A DNA stretch of 64,000 nt, from the NCBI GenBank assembly GCA_015680685.1, contig MNCI01001974.1:16620-80619 (forward strand). The letters are read 5' to 3'. The translations under genes were made by a program, and so were the position numbers. The DNA is from Gnetum montanum (taxonomy: Eukaryota > Streptophyta > Gnetopsida > Gnetales > Gnetaceae). Each line of letters opens with the position of its first letter. Positions within the stretch are counted from its first letter, which is position 1. The notes beneath the pieces were generated by a model, which saw nothing but the letters and a program-made list of their open reading frames with translations, did not search any database and was not told the DNA's origin. Below, in pieces: positions 46,391 through 58,230 of the stretch.

Positions 46391-47775
46391 ACTAACTATG
46401 TTAGCTTTAAATGTGACACCACATTTGTTTGCCACCTTGCCCAATTTAATGACGGAATGTATAGATCCTGTCATCCAAGCAGTGAAAATCTCTTCTTTAA
46501 GTGCGGAAGGAATTCCAGAATGGTACAACAACATTAAAACCTACCTTCTACGTGGCGAACCACTGCATGAGTTGACATCTGCACAAAAGGACGTAATCTG
46601 CAAGCATGCCAGGCAATACATCATCATCAAGGATAGCACTCTATGTAGGTGCTCCTTTGATGGGGTATTGTTAACCTACGTTAATAAGAACCAACTGCAA
46701 AGGATAGTTAGCGAAGTCCATGAGGGACTATGTAGAGGACACATAGCCCCACGAACCATGGCCACTAAAATCAGACGCTTAGGGTATTACTAGCTGTACA
46801 TGGAATGAGATTGCCTTACCAAAGCTAAGACATGTGATACATGCCAACGTTACGCAAATCTAATACACATGTCACTAATTGAGTTGCATACCACATAGAT
46901 CACTTGGCCATTCCACACAAATAACTTGGCTAGACATCATAGGTCCCATCACACTTAAGTCTTCTACAGGACATAGTTTCATTATCACCGCCACTGAATA
47001 CTTCACAAAATGAGTCAAGGCTATTCTTCTACGAAAAACTACATCTCAATAGGTTTTTCATTTTATATTGGATAACATAGTAACAAGGTTTGGGCTTCCC
47101 ATGACTATTGTGACCAACAATGGGCCATAATTTAGTAGTACCAAAACCAAATCTTTCTGCAATAACTTTGGTATTAAGCAATCTTTTTCTTCACCATGTT
47201 ACTCACAAGAAAATGGTCAAGTAGAAGCAATAAACAAGGTGATTATCAATTTACTGAAAAAGATGCTTAACAGCAACAAAAAACGATGGCATGAGCAAAT
47301 CCTCTACGTGCTATGGGCCTATCGTACGACATGTACAAAAACTACAGGTAGGACATCATATAGCCTAGTCAATGGATCTAAAGTAGTGTTTCCCCTTGAA
47401 CTATAGGTTCCCTCACTATGGATAGTCCTCTCCATGGTTATAAATGAGACTCACACAATGTGTCCAGGATCATGGATCTAGACTCAATGGAGGAGAAGTG
47501 CATCTAGATACTTAACAACATCGAAAAATATCAAGACAAGCAAAGGCAGAAGCATCATCGCAACCTACATCAGTGATCGATCAAGAAAGGAGACTTGGTC
47601 ATTAAAGCTGTACGTAAACCAATGAGCAAATTCTCTACAAGCTGGGAAGGTCTCTTACTGGTCATCAACGCATATGACAACGGAGTATTCAGGCTAGTAG
47701 ACATCAACGACAATGAACTTGCAAACCTAGTGAATCATATGTACCTGAAGCAGTACCACATTTAGACATTAGCTT
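46390..47775 (+). pseudogene. Tat-A integrase
   Basis: The zinc-binding N-terminus lies in the frame 46359-46793 and beyond: VHEGLCRGHIAPRTMA, then LTKAKTCDTCQRY at about 46815. The core (about 46925-47290) shows DIIGPIT, a TEYFTK segment, DN.GP.FSS and YSQENGQVEAINK with the catalytic Glu. The C-terminus (47290-47760) has LWAYRTT, KKGDLVIKAV, WEGLLLVINAY and FRLVDINDNEL. Multiple stops. Confidence 0.88.
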
Positions 47776-47789
47776 GGCTAGAACGTAAG

Positions 47790-48165
47790 GTAACAATCAT
47801 CTGCTACAACGTAAAACTGGTGCTGTAACACATGTCTGCTACGACGTAAAACTGGCAGTCTTGTACACGTCTGCTATGACATAAAATTGGCATTTTTTGC
47901 ACATGTCCGCCACGATGCTAAACTGGCAAGGTAAGCATTCGTCTGCTGAGACATTAAAATATCACAAACTTGTCCCTAGGTCATGACACAAAATTAACAT
48001 CCACAACATGGTCTACTAGGACCATAAACTAGCTCTTCCACCATTCGCTACGATGTAAAACTAGTACACTTTGGACCACCTAGACTTTAAACCAGGACCA
48101 TGGTCTATTGGGACTTAAAACCAGCAACGATGGTCTAGCAGGACCTAAAACTAGGATTTTCCAAT
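47790..48165 (-). repeat. Array of hairpin-like motifs (Tat-A, after integrase)
   Basis: About nine units in reverse-complement form, e.g. GTCTGCTACGACGTAAAACT, GTCCGCCACGATGCTAAACT, GTCTATTGGGACTTAAAACC. Same place and spacing style as the Tat-B array 28560-28935. Confidence 0.85.
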
Positions 48166-48239
48166 AGACCATCCATGAAACAAGTGAGCTTGACCATTTT
48201 TGCATGACATCCCCATCAAAAAGAACAGGTAGGGTGTTG

Positions 48240-48702
48240 GAATAGATGCGATGCTGCTACCCACTCTAGCATTCTACTAATTCCTTGGATATGCCAAAAG
48301 GCATACAACTGACCCCTCAGAGCTTCCACCACAATGGTCACTCAGCAATTGCAGCTCCCAAGGTTGGTATCACCAATTGGAGTCCCATGGAAACTATGGT
48401 CACCCATAGCATTAGTTGCCTCCAGCCACTGCCATCGTCAGGATCTGGCTTCTCAGATTCATCTGACTGGTTCTTTGTCTAGTCATATGGAAAAGATGAA
48501 CCTGGCTGTTAATGGTAAATTCTTGAGCCATGGTGTCAACAAAGAGACCCTTTCCTTTTTTGCTGTTGTCCCCTTTTCATGGCACGTGCTTCCCTTTTCG
48601 CTTCGGATGACACTTGTTTCAACAGCCTCCCTAGCAGTTAGGACATTTGCTTTTGTTATTTGTTACATTTTGCAGGTTACTTGCTATGATAGCATTGTTT
48701 AA
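48240..48702 (+). pseudogene. Tat-A 3' small ORF pair, second with hydrophobic C-terminus
   Basis: 48285-48482 (MPKGIQLTPQS... SDSSDWFFV) aligns with the Tat-B ORF 28475-28233. The next frame, about 48460-48702 (MEKMNLAVNGK... ending hydrophobic, TFAFVICYIL), aligns with Tat-B 28252-28049. The frames overlap in the same way in both elements. No known family. Confidence 0.4.
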
Positions 48703-49334
48703 AGATGCATTCACTAGGAGGGCGAGTCATCATAGCGTTCTGAGATGGTTGCTCAGACTAACCTGACTACTTGGGAGTGTAGACCTTGTGTCTCCCCTCC
48801 AGACACCTTACCTTACTTTTTCCCTCTCTTATCCTTACAACTACCTTTACTTTCTCCTCCTGTTTGTATAAGATGTAAATGTACAGAGAGCCTTTTGCGC
48901 ATGATAATCATCACATCCATGAATTGGCATAATGCAACTCGCCTCATGGAATGCATCTGTAGCAAAAAAAAGTGGGAAAAGCCAGGAAAAATGGATGAAA
49001 TGCAACTCGTCCAGGCCGTACGAGTGTAACACAACTCGCCCAGGAAAGTCCCACATATACAGTGCAACAGCGTAACCTCTCACAAAAACACCAGCGAGAA
49101 GTTATCTAATAACACATTTGCAAGGTATCCTGCTCACACTTGAATCTTCCCTAAACCTCTCTCCCTCACACTTGTAAAATCCCTCTTCTACTCCTTATGC
49201 TCCAAACCTTCGCACTTCCAGGTTTGACAAAGCAACACCCAAGTAGCAGCTGACGAATGGTGTTGGCGTCTTTTCCTCTGTGGTGTTTTGCATTCTTTGT
49301 CGACATCTCTCGGGCAAGCCCTCCAAACGTCAAC
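48703..49334 (+). other. Tat-A 3' untranslated region
   Basis: Matches Tat-B 27410-28048. Contains the decayed MIALFKDAFTR frame and no recognisable domain. Confidence 0.5.
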
Positions 49335-49347
49335 AAAGAGGGGCCAT
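49335..49347 (+). other. Polypurine tract of Tat-A
   Basis: AAAGAGGGGCCAT directly before the 3' LTR. Confidence 0.85.
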
Positions 49348-50657
49348 TGAAATATCATGAAATTTTGTGACCTCAATGATTTAGCAAAGTCTCAAGGTTT
49401 AGGCAAGGATTTTCACAAGTGCACCATCAAGACATCCGAATGATGGAAGCACTGAAAACAGTTGCACATCTTAGCAAGTTTTCTTTTTTTTTAGCTGAGG
49501 GCCTGCTACGCTACACTACGCAACTCAGTCTAGCAAACTTCAGGAGGATAGAATAGAACATGGGATGCACGGTGACAACACTTCAACTTTGCAAGTTAAC
49601 CATGTTTCAAAGCCTTAACTTTTTGCGTGATACACCACATTACGCTATGCAACGTAGCGCAGCATAACGCAAGCAACACAGTTGATACAGCCGCAACAAA
49701 AAGGGATAACAAAGTTCAAATAGTAGCATTCATTATGCCACAATACGCTTCCCAACGTATCATAGCATAGCCATGGAAGAATTTATCCTTTTTTCACCGA
49801 AGATCTTGAAATCCTTCAATGTGAAGGATAAGGTTAAAAATTATCTCTTTTAAGGGTGGTTACCCTATGCTATACTTCAGAGCATAGCACAATGTACCGT
49901 TACATGCGTCAGCTGCAGCACGCCAAGTCAATGACATTTTGTGGGCCCAGGACATGCATCATCTAAACCACGTTCTTTATCTAATAGTAATCCTATAAAT
50001 GCCCCTGAGGACAATGCTCAAATGGTTGGTTGCTTGGTTAGTTGGATGGTTGGCAAAAAAATGAGAAAAAGTTGGCAAGAGCATCGATGGTGATAGAGAG
50101 AAGCTTTTTGGCTAAAAATTGCAAGTTAGCAAACACTTTACTTTGAGCCTAACTCCCTTGTGCCCAGATTGGCTAGTGAACAAGGTAGATTGGCCTTTTT
50201 CTTGTTTAATCTCTAAATAGCTTCTTGTTGGTGGTGGATACTTCATCCAAACTGGAGTCCACTTGCAAATCCCATTGTATTCATCATATTTGTCCATAAG
50301 ATAGATCCCAGATCTTGGGATCATGCATTTTATAAATTCAATTCATTACATCTTATCTACATTGATTTTTATAGTTGTTTTTGCATTGTTTACATCATTT
50401 TCATTGCCTTGAAGATCTGATTTTGCAGATCTTGTTTTCTCTTCAGTTGGTATTACGTTCTCATATTAAATCGTCATCTTGTTATATGATCGTTAACAAA
50501 TTTATTGACCAAGTAAGTCCCTGTCTAATCAACAAGATCGTTTAGGACATCTCGGATTCGTTTTCTCCAGCACGGCCCTCACACAGATCTAGGTTTGAAA
50601 CTGTGTACACAGAAATCTTCTTGGTATTTCCAGCAACCAATGTTTTCCATCATTACA
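49348..50657 (+). mobile_element. 3' LTR of Tat-A
   Basis: 1,310 bp, TGAAATATCATG to CCATCATTACA; TATAAAT at 49994-50000; eroded GGTT run near 50022. It ends next to the second TAGCC. By eye, about one difference in eight near the start against 16136-17442, mostly transitions. Confidence 0.94.
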
Positions 50658-50662
50658 TAGCC

Positions 50663-51420
50663 TATAGGAAGTTTCCATGTTGAGCGATAGGCCCAGAGAG
50701 CATCATTAAGTTTTATGCTCCAATCCCTCCTATATTTGCTAATGGTCCTAGTTAGGATCTTTCTAATCTCTGTATTTGTGATTTCAGCTTGCTCATTGGC
50801 TTGGGGGTGATAGGGTGTTCTAAATTTATGTTTGACCTCCAAGTGCTACATGAGTTTACAAAAAGTATTGCCTGTGAAGTGAGTGTTATTATTCAAAATC
50901 AGTGTGCATGGCATCCCAAACCTGTTCACAATTTATTGCTAGACAAACTATGCAGTTGTAGTTGAGGAATAGTCAATGATGGCTACCACCTCTACCCACT
51001 TGGTACAGTAGTCTATTGCAACAATGATATATGCCTTCTCGTTGGACATGGGTGTGATGGGACCCATGAAGTTGATGCTCCAAATATCAAAGGGTTCTAG
51101 TGGCTGGATCCACCATTGAGGTCTCTCCATTCATGTTATCATCCCACCATCTCTCTAACATCATTCACAGGAGCAGATGAACCATTAAGCATCTCTGAAG
51201 AGTGTAGGCCAGTAATATCCTACAAATAGGATCTTAATTGCCATGCATCATCTAGCATAGTGGCCCCCACAAGCGCCCCCATGAGCATCTTGAAGGATGC
51301 ATAGTTTATCTTCATTAGGGACACACCATCAAACCAAGCCATCTGCATACACCTTGTAATGGTGTCCATTAATTTCCATGAGGTGCTTGGCCTTGTGAAG
51401 AAATTGTTGCTTCTTCTAAT
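50663..51420 (-). pseudogene. Athila integrase, N-terminal and core parts
   Basis: From about 51420 leftwards: a zinc-binding segment with HGGACGGH-like and CQR-type residues (51300-51140), then MERPQWWIQPLEPFDIWSINFMGPITP (51130) with the first catalytic Asp context, IDYCTKWVEV, and KHKFRTPYHPQANEQAEITN with the catalytic Glu (50842-50780). It stops at TWKLPIGY, where Tat-A is inserted, and continues at 16135. The second Athila element (63647-63363) is closely related. Confidence 0.9.
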
Positions 51421-51479
51421 GATCCCACTCCTTTGGTAACTCTTATATTAAAAGATAGGTAAGATTGTCACTAAACCAA

Positions 51480-53060
51480 GTTGATCCTATGGGTGTTTCC
51501 TTGGTGATTGCTCCAACAAAGAGGAATTCATCTAGAAATTAGTTAGAGAGTGGCTTCTCCTTCTCTATGTTGTCCCATCATAATTGAGATAAGTGATCAG
51601 CAACCACATTCTTAGTTCCCTTTATGTCCACCATAGTAAGGCTGAATTCCTGAAGGATCACAAGCATTGTATGATATGGGGACTCACCATTAGCTTATTC
51701 ATAAGGAATTAGATGGCACTATGGTTAGTATGTACAAACACCTTGTATCCAAGCACATAGTGTCAAAATTTTTTCAAAGTGAACACCACCACCCTTAATT
51801 CCTTTTTAATGGTGTTGTAATTAAGCTAAGTAACCACAATGCTTTGGCTTGCATACTGGATGTAATATGGACATCTCTGGTCATCCAACTATGTAAGCAC
51901 AGCTCCCAATGCATAGTTAGATGTATTTGTCATGATGTGAAATGGTTTGAACTAGTCAGGTGCCCATAGAATTGGAGTCTCTATGAATTTTTATTTTAGT
52001 GTTTGGAATGTAGACTAACATTCCCTAGTCCAAACAAATGGAGCATCCTTCTTTATTAGTTCCACCAATGGCTTGGTAATCTTTGAGAAATTTTAGATGA
52101 AGCATCAGTAAGAATCAGTGTGTCCAAGGAATGACTAAACATCTTTTATAGTGTTGGTTGACTGGTGATTCCTTAGATAATTTTTATTTTTTCAGGATCT
52201 ACACCAATCCCTGCTGGTGAAATTTGATGCCCCAGAACAATGTCGTCTTGGACCATCAAGTGGCTCTTTTGCCAATTGAGCCATAAATTAGTTTCCATAC
52301 ATCTTTTTAAAACTTAGTCAAGGTCATCCAAGGCTTGTTCAAACATTGCTCCATATGTAGAGAATTCATCCATAAAAAAATCTACTCCATTGTCTATCTA
52401 TTGCTAAAATATGATGGATGAGGCATTGTAAGGTTGTAGGCACATTGCATAGGCCAAAGTGCATCTTCTTATATGCGAAAGTTCCCTAAGGAATTGTAAA
52501 TTTTGTCTTGGCCTAATCTTTAGACATTATTTGGATTTGGTTATAGTCACTATAACCATCCAAAAATCTATAGTAGCAATGCTCTGAAATGGTATCCAAC
52601 GCTTCATCCACAAATGGAAGTCGGAAGTTATCCTTAAAGGTTGCCATATTTAGTAATCAGAAATCTATATAGACTCTTCATTTTTCACCCTTTTAGCACA
52701 ATAATGAGTGGGCTGACCCATTTGCTATCCATAATGGAATAAATGAATCCTACTTTCAGTAATTATTCAATTTCATCATTGACAATTTACTTTAGTTTGG
52801 GGTTCAATCATCTTTACGACTATTGTTGTGGCTTCATGGAGGGGTCGATATAAATCCAATGTTGACATATCCTAGATTCAACTCTTATCAATTCAGGATA
52901 TGACCATGTAAAAGCAACCACCCATTTTTTGACCATCTTTATCACTCGCTTCTTTTGTTCAGGAGCAAGAGTGGCATTGATGATTACCAGCTTGCCATTC
53001 TGCAAGAATGCATATTCTAGAATGGTTGGTAAGGATTTCAATTCCAAGGGCTCCTGTCTA
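51480..53060 (-). pseudogene. Athila reverse transcriptase and RNase H
   Basis: 53047-52820 is the RT N-terminal part (MELKSLPTILEYAFL, TLAPEQKKRVIKMVKK, FTWSYPELIRVESRICQHWIYIDP). RT motifs follow in broken frames to about 52150 (a KVGFIYSI segment, WVSPLIIV, LWPMQCAYN near 52450), then RNase H ending with DIKGTKNVVADHLS near 51600, a typical gypsy RNase H C-terminus. Many TAG stops. Confidence 0.85.
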
Positions 53061-54400
53061 AAGATTTTAGGGGTCTATAGCTTGCCCCAATCATCATTTT
53101 CATCAATAGTGGAGATTTGTTGATGGAGCTTTTCTAGTTCATCCATGCTTTCCATATAGGCACATACAAGGCCCTCAGATGATTCCATGCAGAGTAGCTA
53201 CTATTGGAGTTAGTGGTTAGCCACTAGGTACCTTCTTGCTTAGTGGCTACTATGTACAGACATCGTTGAACTTGTGATCCTTCAGGACACTGACTACATG
53301 CTTGAATGGATGTTTGCTTAATGGACTAAAGTTGCTACACAGCTACACCCGAAGTCACTGTATGCGATGCATGGAACATGCTTCTTCTCCATATTTTTGA
53401 AAGGATTTTCTTTTAAAATTTCAAGGAAAAGATCTTAGATTCCCAATCATGTGTCCATCATATTGAGCTAGGCTCTTTCCATTATAATCAGAAAATTTCC
53501 CTTGCAATTATCAACACGGATGACTAGGAATTCGGTAGGATTGGACCACCCACAAACAATGGTCATAATATCTTCTACCAATGCTAAGGGAATAGTAATG
53601 GATTGGATTGTCAACTTGAGCCAAATTTTTCTTTTATTCAATGAGAGCAAGTTTCAAATCTTGTACATATAATGGAAAATTGAGTTGATGCCTGACCTCA
53701 AATCCAAAGGAGCTTTGCATGGCTCATTTCCTACCACTTGGAGGTATATGAGGGTACTCCCTAGATTAGTCAATTTTTGACAAAATGACTTGCCTTTATC
53801 TAGTTCATCATAGCATGTGTTAGAATGATATTTTGTACTTTGGGAGGTATTTTGCTTGAAGGTTTCTCAAAGGATTGAATGGTGGAGGTGATTGGAGGTT
53901 CAGAGGCACTGGCCACAGGTGAATGTGAGGGTCTGTTTGAGATATTGGACTAGAAAAAAGGGTATTTCCATGGTTTTGGTTCCAGTCCACTTAGTTGAGA
54001 AGCTAGTTCTAAGTTGAAAACCTTTGTGGCATTACATTGTTATGGCTATGGTGGTATTTCTCCCTGCATAGGTGGAGCAAGAGGTAGCTGAGTGCTGATG
54101 AGTAGGTATGATAGGAGAAGGTGGTGAAGGATAGTGTAGATGTGGATTCTTCCCCTAGGTGATGGAGATTGAGTTTATAACTATTCCAGGGGGTAGTAAT
54201 GATTTTGAAAAGGTGGGTGACTAGAAGAGTTCCACGAGGAGACTAGTTACTAAACATAGTACCCACAAGGATCTAGCTACTAATAAGGGTACTACTACCT
54301 TGGAGGTGGCATTCCCCATGATTTTGGATGCTACCATTATTGGTAATACTCATAAGATTGTGATGGTGCTCCACTTGGATAATATCCTTATTACTGGTGG
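53060..54400 (-). pseudogene. Athila protease and flanking polyprotein
   Basis: 53650-53468 encodes IWLKLTIQSITIPLALVEDI and NPTEFLVIRVDN, the C-terminal half of a gypsy aspartic protease (…S…P.G..EDV…FVVLD). The active-site Asp lies further right in a broken frame. The stretch to 54400 is a low-complexity Pro/Ser/Val-rich polyprotein linker with stops. Confidence 0.65.
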
Positions 54401-55410
54401 AACTACCTAGGATTGCCCTGTGGATAAGGTAATCTTTTGGGTGTTTGCCTTTTTTCCAAGCGAGGATTCAATGCATATACCCTAGACTCTAGTAAATGTG
54501 GCACCACAGGACAACACCACTTAGGAGTCTACAACTTTTTTTTCCATAGCACCTTTGTCGTTACCTTTATGGTAGGCACATTCAGCTTCTTTTCTCCTAC
54601 ACTGATCTTGATCATTACTTTGTTCTTTGGATTCCTTTGTGATTTTCAAAATACTTTGGAATTTTTCATCGAAAGAATTCCACATCTTATCAACCTTGGC
54701 CAAAATTTTAGATGCAAATTTTTGTATGGGTAAGGTTTTTTAGTTCACTACTGCATCCAATGGTGATTCTTCCTCATCTTCATAAAATCAAACTTTCTCA
54801 TTTTGGATGGAAGGGTCCTGATTATATTCTTTTGTGCTTTCCTTTTTCCTTAGTTCCCCCTCCTCTTTTTCTACCTACTTAATCAGGAACTATAGTTTAT
54901 GGGCCCTTAACTTTGATAGTTGTCCTTGAGTGTAAGCGCCAAGGGATTTTCTTATTTCAAAGTGGAACCCATCTATGATATGGTGGAGCTATTCTCATTG
55001 AGAGTAGCCATGACTAGGACATCAGTGTAACAATGAGTAATATCTGCCCATGGTTGCATCCAAGTGTTCATGATCACCTTGTTTCCATCTTTATCATCTC
55101 AGATTAGACACTTTGGAGTAGGTTTGGTATTTATCATTGAAGATTTCTAGCATCGTACTCCATTGCTTGATTGATTCCAGCTCCAAAGACCAGTACTAGC
55201 ATTCTGCTTCCTTGATGAGTGTTTGGGAGAATAGATTGAGTTTCTACCAATCATTGTCTATATTTTGTAGGGTGCAGGCATCATGAAATGCTTGTAAGTG
55301 AGTCTGTAGATCACAATTATATCCCCCTTCAAAATTGGGGATGTTGTTCATGTCAAGGCACTTCATCTAGCTATCTTTTTAAGGGCATGGTGGATATTCG
55401 AACTACCTCA
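54400..55410 (-). pseudogene. gag: Athila gag
   Basis: From about 55350: FEGGYNCDLQTHLQAFHDACTL, LNLFSQTLI.EA..W, then IFNDKYQ, the Retrotrans_gag pattern of Athila. It continues to 54703-54521 (KVDKMWNSFDEKFQSILKITKESKEQ...), a charged, probably coiled-coil region. Stops throughout. Confidence 0.8.
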
Positions 55411-56447
55411 GCTATGTTAAGCATGCTCCAAGTAGTAAGCAATGGTTCATCTGAGTCATAGTCTTGCTGATGGCCATGATATCTGTGATAATTTTTGCTG
55501 CCTCTCCTTTCTTGACAGTGAGACTCGTGTGATTGGTCATGCCTTTCCTTATGTCGTCCCTGTCGATCTTTGTGGTCCTGTTGATCCTTCCAATCACCAT
55601 CACCTTGATCCTTCTTACAATGATTACGATCAAAGTTATAACCTTATGAAGACAAAGTGGAATGACAAGATGGAGAAGAGGAAGAAGAGGAAGAAGAACT
55701 ACAACCACCATGGTGTCGGTCCCCTCCTCTGCTCTAGTGATGATCTTAATCTTCATGTCCCTCCTTTCCTTTACCATGATCTTTTTTGTAAGATCCTCCA
55801 TCACATTGGGACTCCCAATCACTAATTTTTTACTTTGTATGATGGATTGGATGATCTAATATATTGGAGGAGGTTCAGGGAAATGGGAACAATGAGAAAT
55901 AGGTTCCTCATCGTCATGTGGGCCTTGTAGGAACAAAGGGTTACTAAACTATTTTTCCTTATCTACTCATGGCATTCCACCAAGTGCTAGTCCTGTGCAC
56001 ATTGTGCTTTAGTTGGGTGATAGTCTTGATAATCATGATCCTCCATTACATACTCCACACCATAGTCCTGAATGCCCAGTCTGTCAAGAGTTTGGAGCAA
56101 CATTCCAGGAACTGATCGATCAAGGGGTAATATGATGTTGCCCTCCATGTCCCACCATTGCATATGCTCATCTTGATGTAGGATAAAGGTGAAGTTGGAT
56201 ATATACTCATCTGGATGTGCGTATATGACCCAACATTCCTATGGCACTAGTGGGTAGGATCCATTTTGGTTATGAGAAGAAAACATTCTTGATGATAACA
56301 AATGGATTGGTGTGCCTTACTCTTTTGCTTAACCCAACTAGTGTGCATAGATTACAATATACTGGGTCTATTCCAATGAAGTGAATGGAAATCTTGCTAA
56401 AACTAGATAGTGCATGTAAGATTAACATTCCCCAAAAATGTTGGCAA
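55410..56447 (-). other. Athila 5' leader and primer binding site
   Basis: Directly inside the 5' LTR the minus strand reads TTGCCAACATTTTTGGGG, a decayed but plausible form of the tRNA-Asp-type site of Athila elements (11 of 18 positions by my count). The leader continues to gag. A His/Arg/Asp-rich frame at 55822-55412 (minus) may be the Gag start or leader. Confidence 0.5.
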
Positions 56448-57344
56448 GGATGAGTAGCGATGTACCCCTACGTCCAACCATATGAATCATGCGCATGCAT
56501 GTGTGACTCAGTCGAATTCTAAAGATTGCATGCACTTACGTACATAGAATTCTAGCCAGCAAAACCTCAGTTAGAACAATAATTGTCTTCCCAACCCCAC
56601 TTGTGATATTCTTAAGTGATGGTTGAGTGAGATTGTGGCAAATGATTTTTATCAGTTTTCTTTTTATCTTTAAGGTTTGATTCTTCTAGTGTAGGAAATG
56701 AAAAGCTGTGTAATTTTATGATTTCTCTACTCTATCACTTAACTATCCCTAGCATAAACAACTGGTCCCATATTCCATGCACATCCTAAGCATGTCTTAA
56801 CCACTACTGGGTTACCAAACATCAAGCGTCACTAGGTTGCCAAGTGTTAGGTATATGTTCGAGGTGGTCATGCGTATGGTTATCATAAACTATGAAAACA
56901 TTTGTAACCATAAAACAATAATAATAAAGGCTTTTAGAATGATTAAAATGGTAAAATATTAAAATTTTTAAATTATTAAGTAGTTAAATCCAAATACTGC
57001 AAGGAATATTCAAAAAGCTCATCTTTATTGCTGGTCATGCCAATGGGCTCAAGTACATTGGCACTTGAATAAAGAGTTGTACACCCTTCTCACTCCTATT
57101 GTGGGCACTTGGGAAATATTCTAACTTTCACAAAAAAAAAACTACAAGAGCTTCACTACAACTAACTCAAAAGATGCCATAAATGTTGCAGGTGCATACA
57201 TATTTATAGTGGAAGACAGAATCTGTGTTAACAAGGTCAGGTTAACATATGAACGGATGCATCGACAGGGTCACATCACCATGGCCATGTCAACGAGTCA
57301 TTGCTAATGTAGCCCAGTTGACACATCAACTAAACACTTCATCA
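56448..57344 (-). mobile_element. 5' LTR of the Athila-type element
   Basis: 897 bp, pairs with 5901-6797. The first base is mutated (G for T). Minus-strand TATAAATA at 57201-57208. Confidence 0.93.
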
Positions 57345-57349
57345 ATGCC

Positions 57350-57824
57350 TAAGTGCAAGAAATTTGTAAAGCTAGTTACATTCTCTCCTTGATTTCTTTT
57401 CTTTCTTTGTAGCCTTATGAGATTGATGTGCTTCTTCCAAGAAGGCATCTTTGTTGAGCTTGTTGGGATCTTGCAGGATTTAATATATTTGCAATGATAA
57501 AATACTCTGTGCAAAGCTCACATTATTATAACAGATGTTGGATCCTTGAAACCACATTTTGAGCTTGTTGCTATCTTATAGGGTTGAGTGTTTGTGTAAT
57601 GAGGAAACACCCTAAGTGAAGCTCAAACATTATAAAGGTTGTGGTGTCCTCTAAATTGCTTTTTGAAGGAACAAAGTCTAGAGGTATGCAAGGATTCTAC
57701 CGTACAAGTGTGGATGTACCCAAGTTAGGGAACCAAATAAAAATTGTGTGTGATTTTGTTTGGTTATCTTGGTTGTTCAAATTGGAAAACTTATTCAATT
57801 GTCCTTCTAAGTTTTTACTCCTCA
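57350..57824 (+). mobile_element. Probable copia 5' LTR, right part
   Basis: Continues 4762-5900 after the Athila insertion and ends CTCA, two bases before a copia-type primer binding site. See 4762-5900 for the reasoning and limits. Confidence 0.45.
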
Positions 57825-57826
57825 AG

Positions 57827-57838
57827 TGGTATCAAAGC
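57827..57838 (+). other. Ty1/copia primer binding site
   Basis: TGGTATCAAAGC, one base from TGGTATCAGAGC, the initiator tRNA-Met site used by most plant copia elements. Confidence 0.8.
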
Positions 57839-57881
57839 TTGATACTCTCAAGTTCAAAACATAACATCTCAAAAGTGAACA

Positions 57882-58230
57882 ATGGAAGGGACATCATACA
57901 CTAAGCCACCAATGTTCAATGAGATCAACTTCACATACTAGAAGATAGAATGCAAGGATTCTTCAAATCCATGAAGTTTGAGGTCTATGAGTCAATTCTT
58001 GAAGGATACATACCACTTGTTGATAACATCATAATAGCTACAAAGCTAAGAAGCAAATGTACACAAGATGAAAAATATAAGTTCATCTTTGATTTGAAAG
58101 AAGAAAAATTATGTTTGTTGTGCTTTAAGTAATCTTAATTTAATAGAGTAGATGGTAACAAAATTGTTAAAGAAATTTTGGAAATGCTAGAAGTAACATA
58201 TGAAGGTACATTAGTTGTAAAATAATCAAA
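57882..58230 (+). pseudogene. gag: Ty1/copia gag fragment
   Basis: ATG at 57882: MEGTSYT.PPMFNEINFTY, then (after a stop at the usual Trp and a frameshift) MQGFFKSMKFEVYESILEG and DEKYKFIFDLKE. This is the standard plant copia Gag N-terminus (PP.F.G.NF.YWK..M). It decays after about 58230. Confidence 0.8.

Larger units (their letters stand above)
16136..50657 (+). mobile_element. Tat-A: Tat-type Ty3/gypsy element, plus strand, split by Tat-B
   Basis: LTRs at 16136-17442 and 49348-50657, TSD TAGCC. Order: PBS 17449, gag 17698-20600, protease 20606-21296, antisense spliced gene (exons 9 to 2 at 21923-25648, exon 1 at 43606-43724), RT/RNase H 44285-45900, archaeal-type second RNase H 46030-46390, integrase 46390-47770, hairpin-motif array, small ORFs 48240-48702, polypurine tract 49335-49347. 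The second RNase H marks the Tat/Ogre lineage. Without Tat-B (26175-43572 plus one TSD) it is about 17.1 kb. It sits in the integrase of the Athila element. Confidence 0.94.
5901..57344 (-). mobile_element. Athila-type Ty3/gypsy element, complete but split by Tat-A
   Basis: Two 897-bp LTRs (5901-6797 and 56448-57344) enclose, from right to left, primer binding site, gag (about 55410-54500), protease (about 53650), RT/RNase H (about 53060-51600), integrase (51420-50663, resuming 16130-15590), a long 3' region and an extra ORF (13515-7020). The flanks show a near-perfect target duplication: GTGCC at 5896-5900 and ATGCC at 57345-57349. The 34.5-kb Tat-A insertion (16136-50657) lies in the integrase; without it the element is about 16.9 kb, long for Athila. 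All genes carry stops. LTRs compared by eye differ at roughly one base in ten near their starts, so the insertion is old. Confidence 0.9.

Noticed and set aside
55442-55859. Plus-strand ORFs 55442-55825 and 55662-55859
   Set aside because: Arg/Lys-rich low-complexity shadows of the minus-strand Athila gag/leader.
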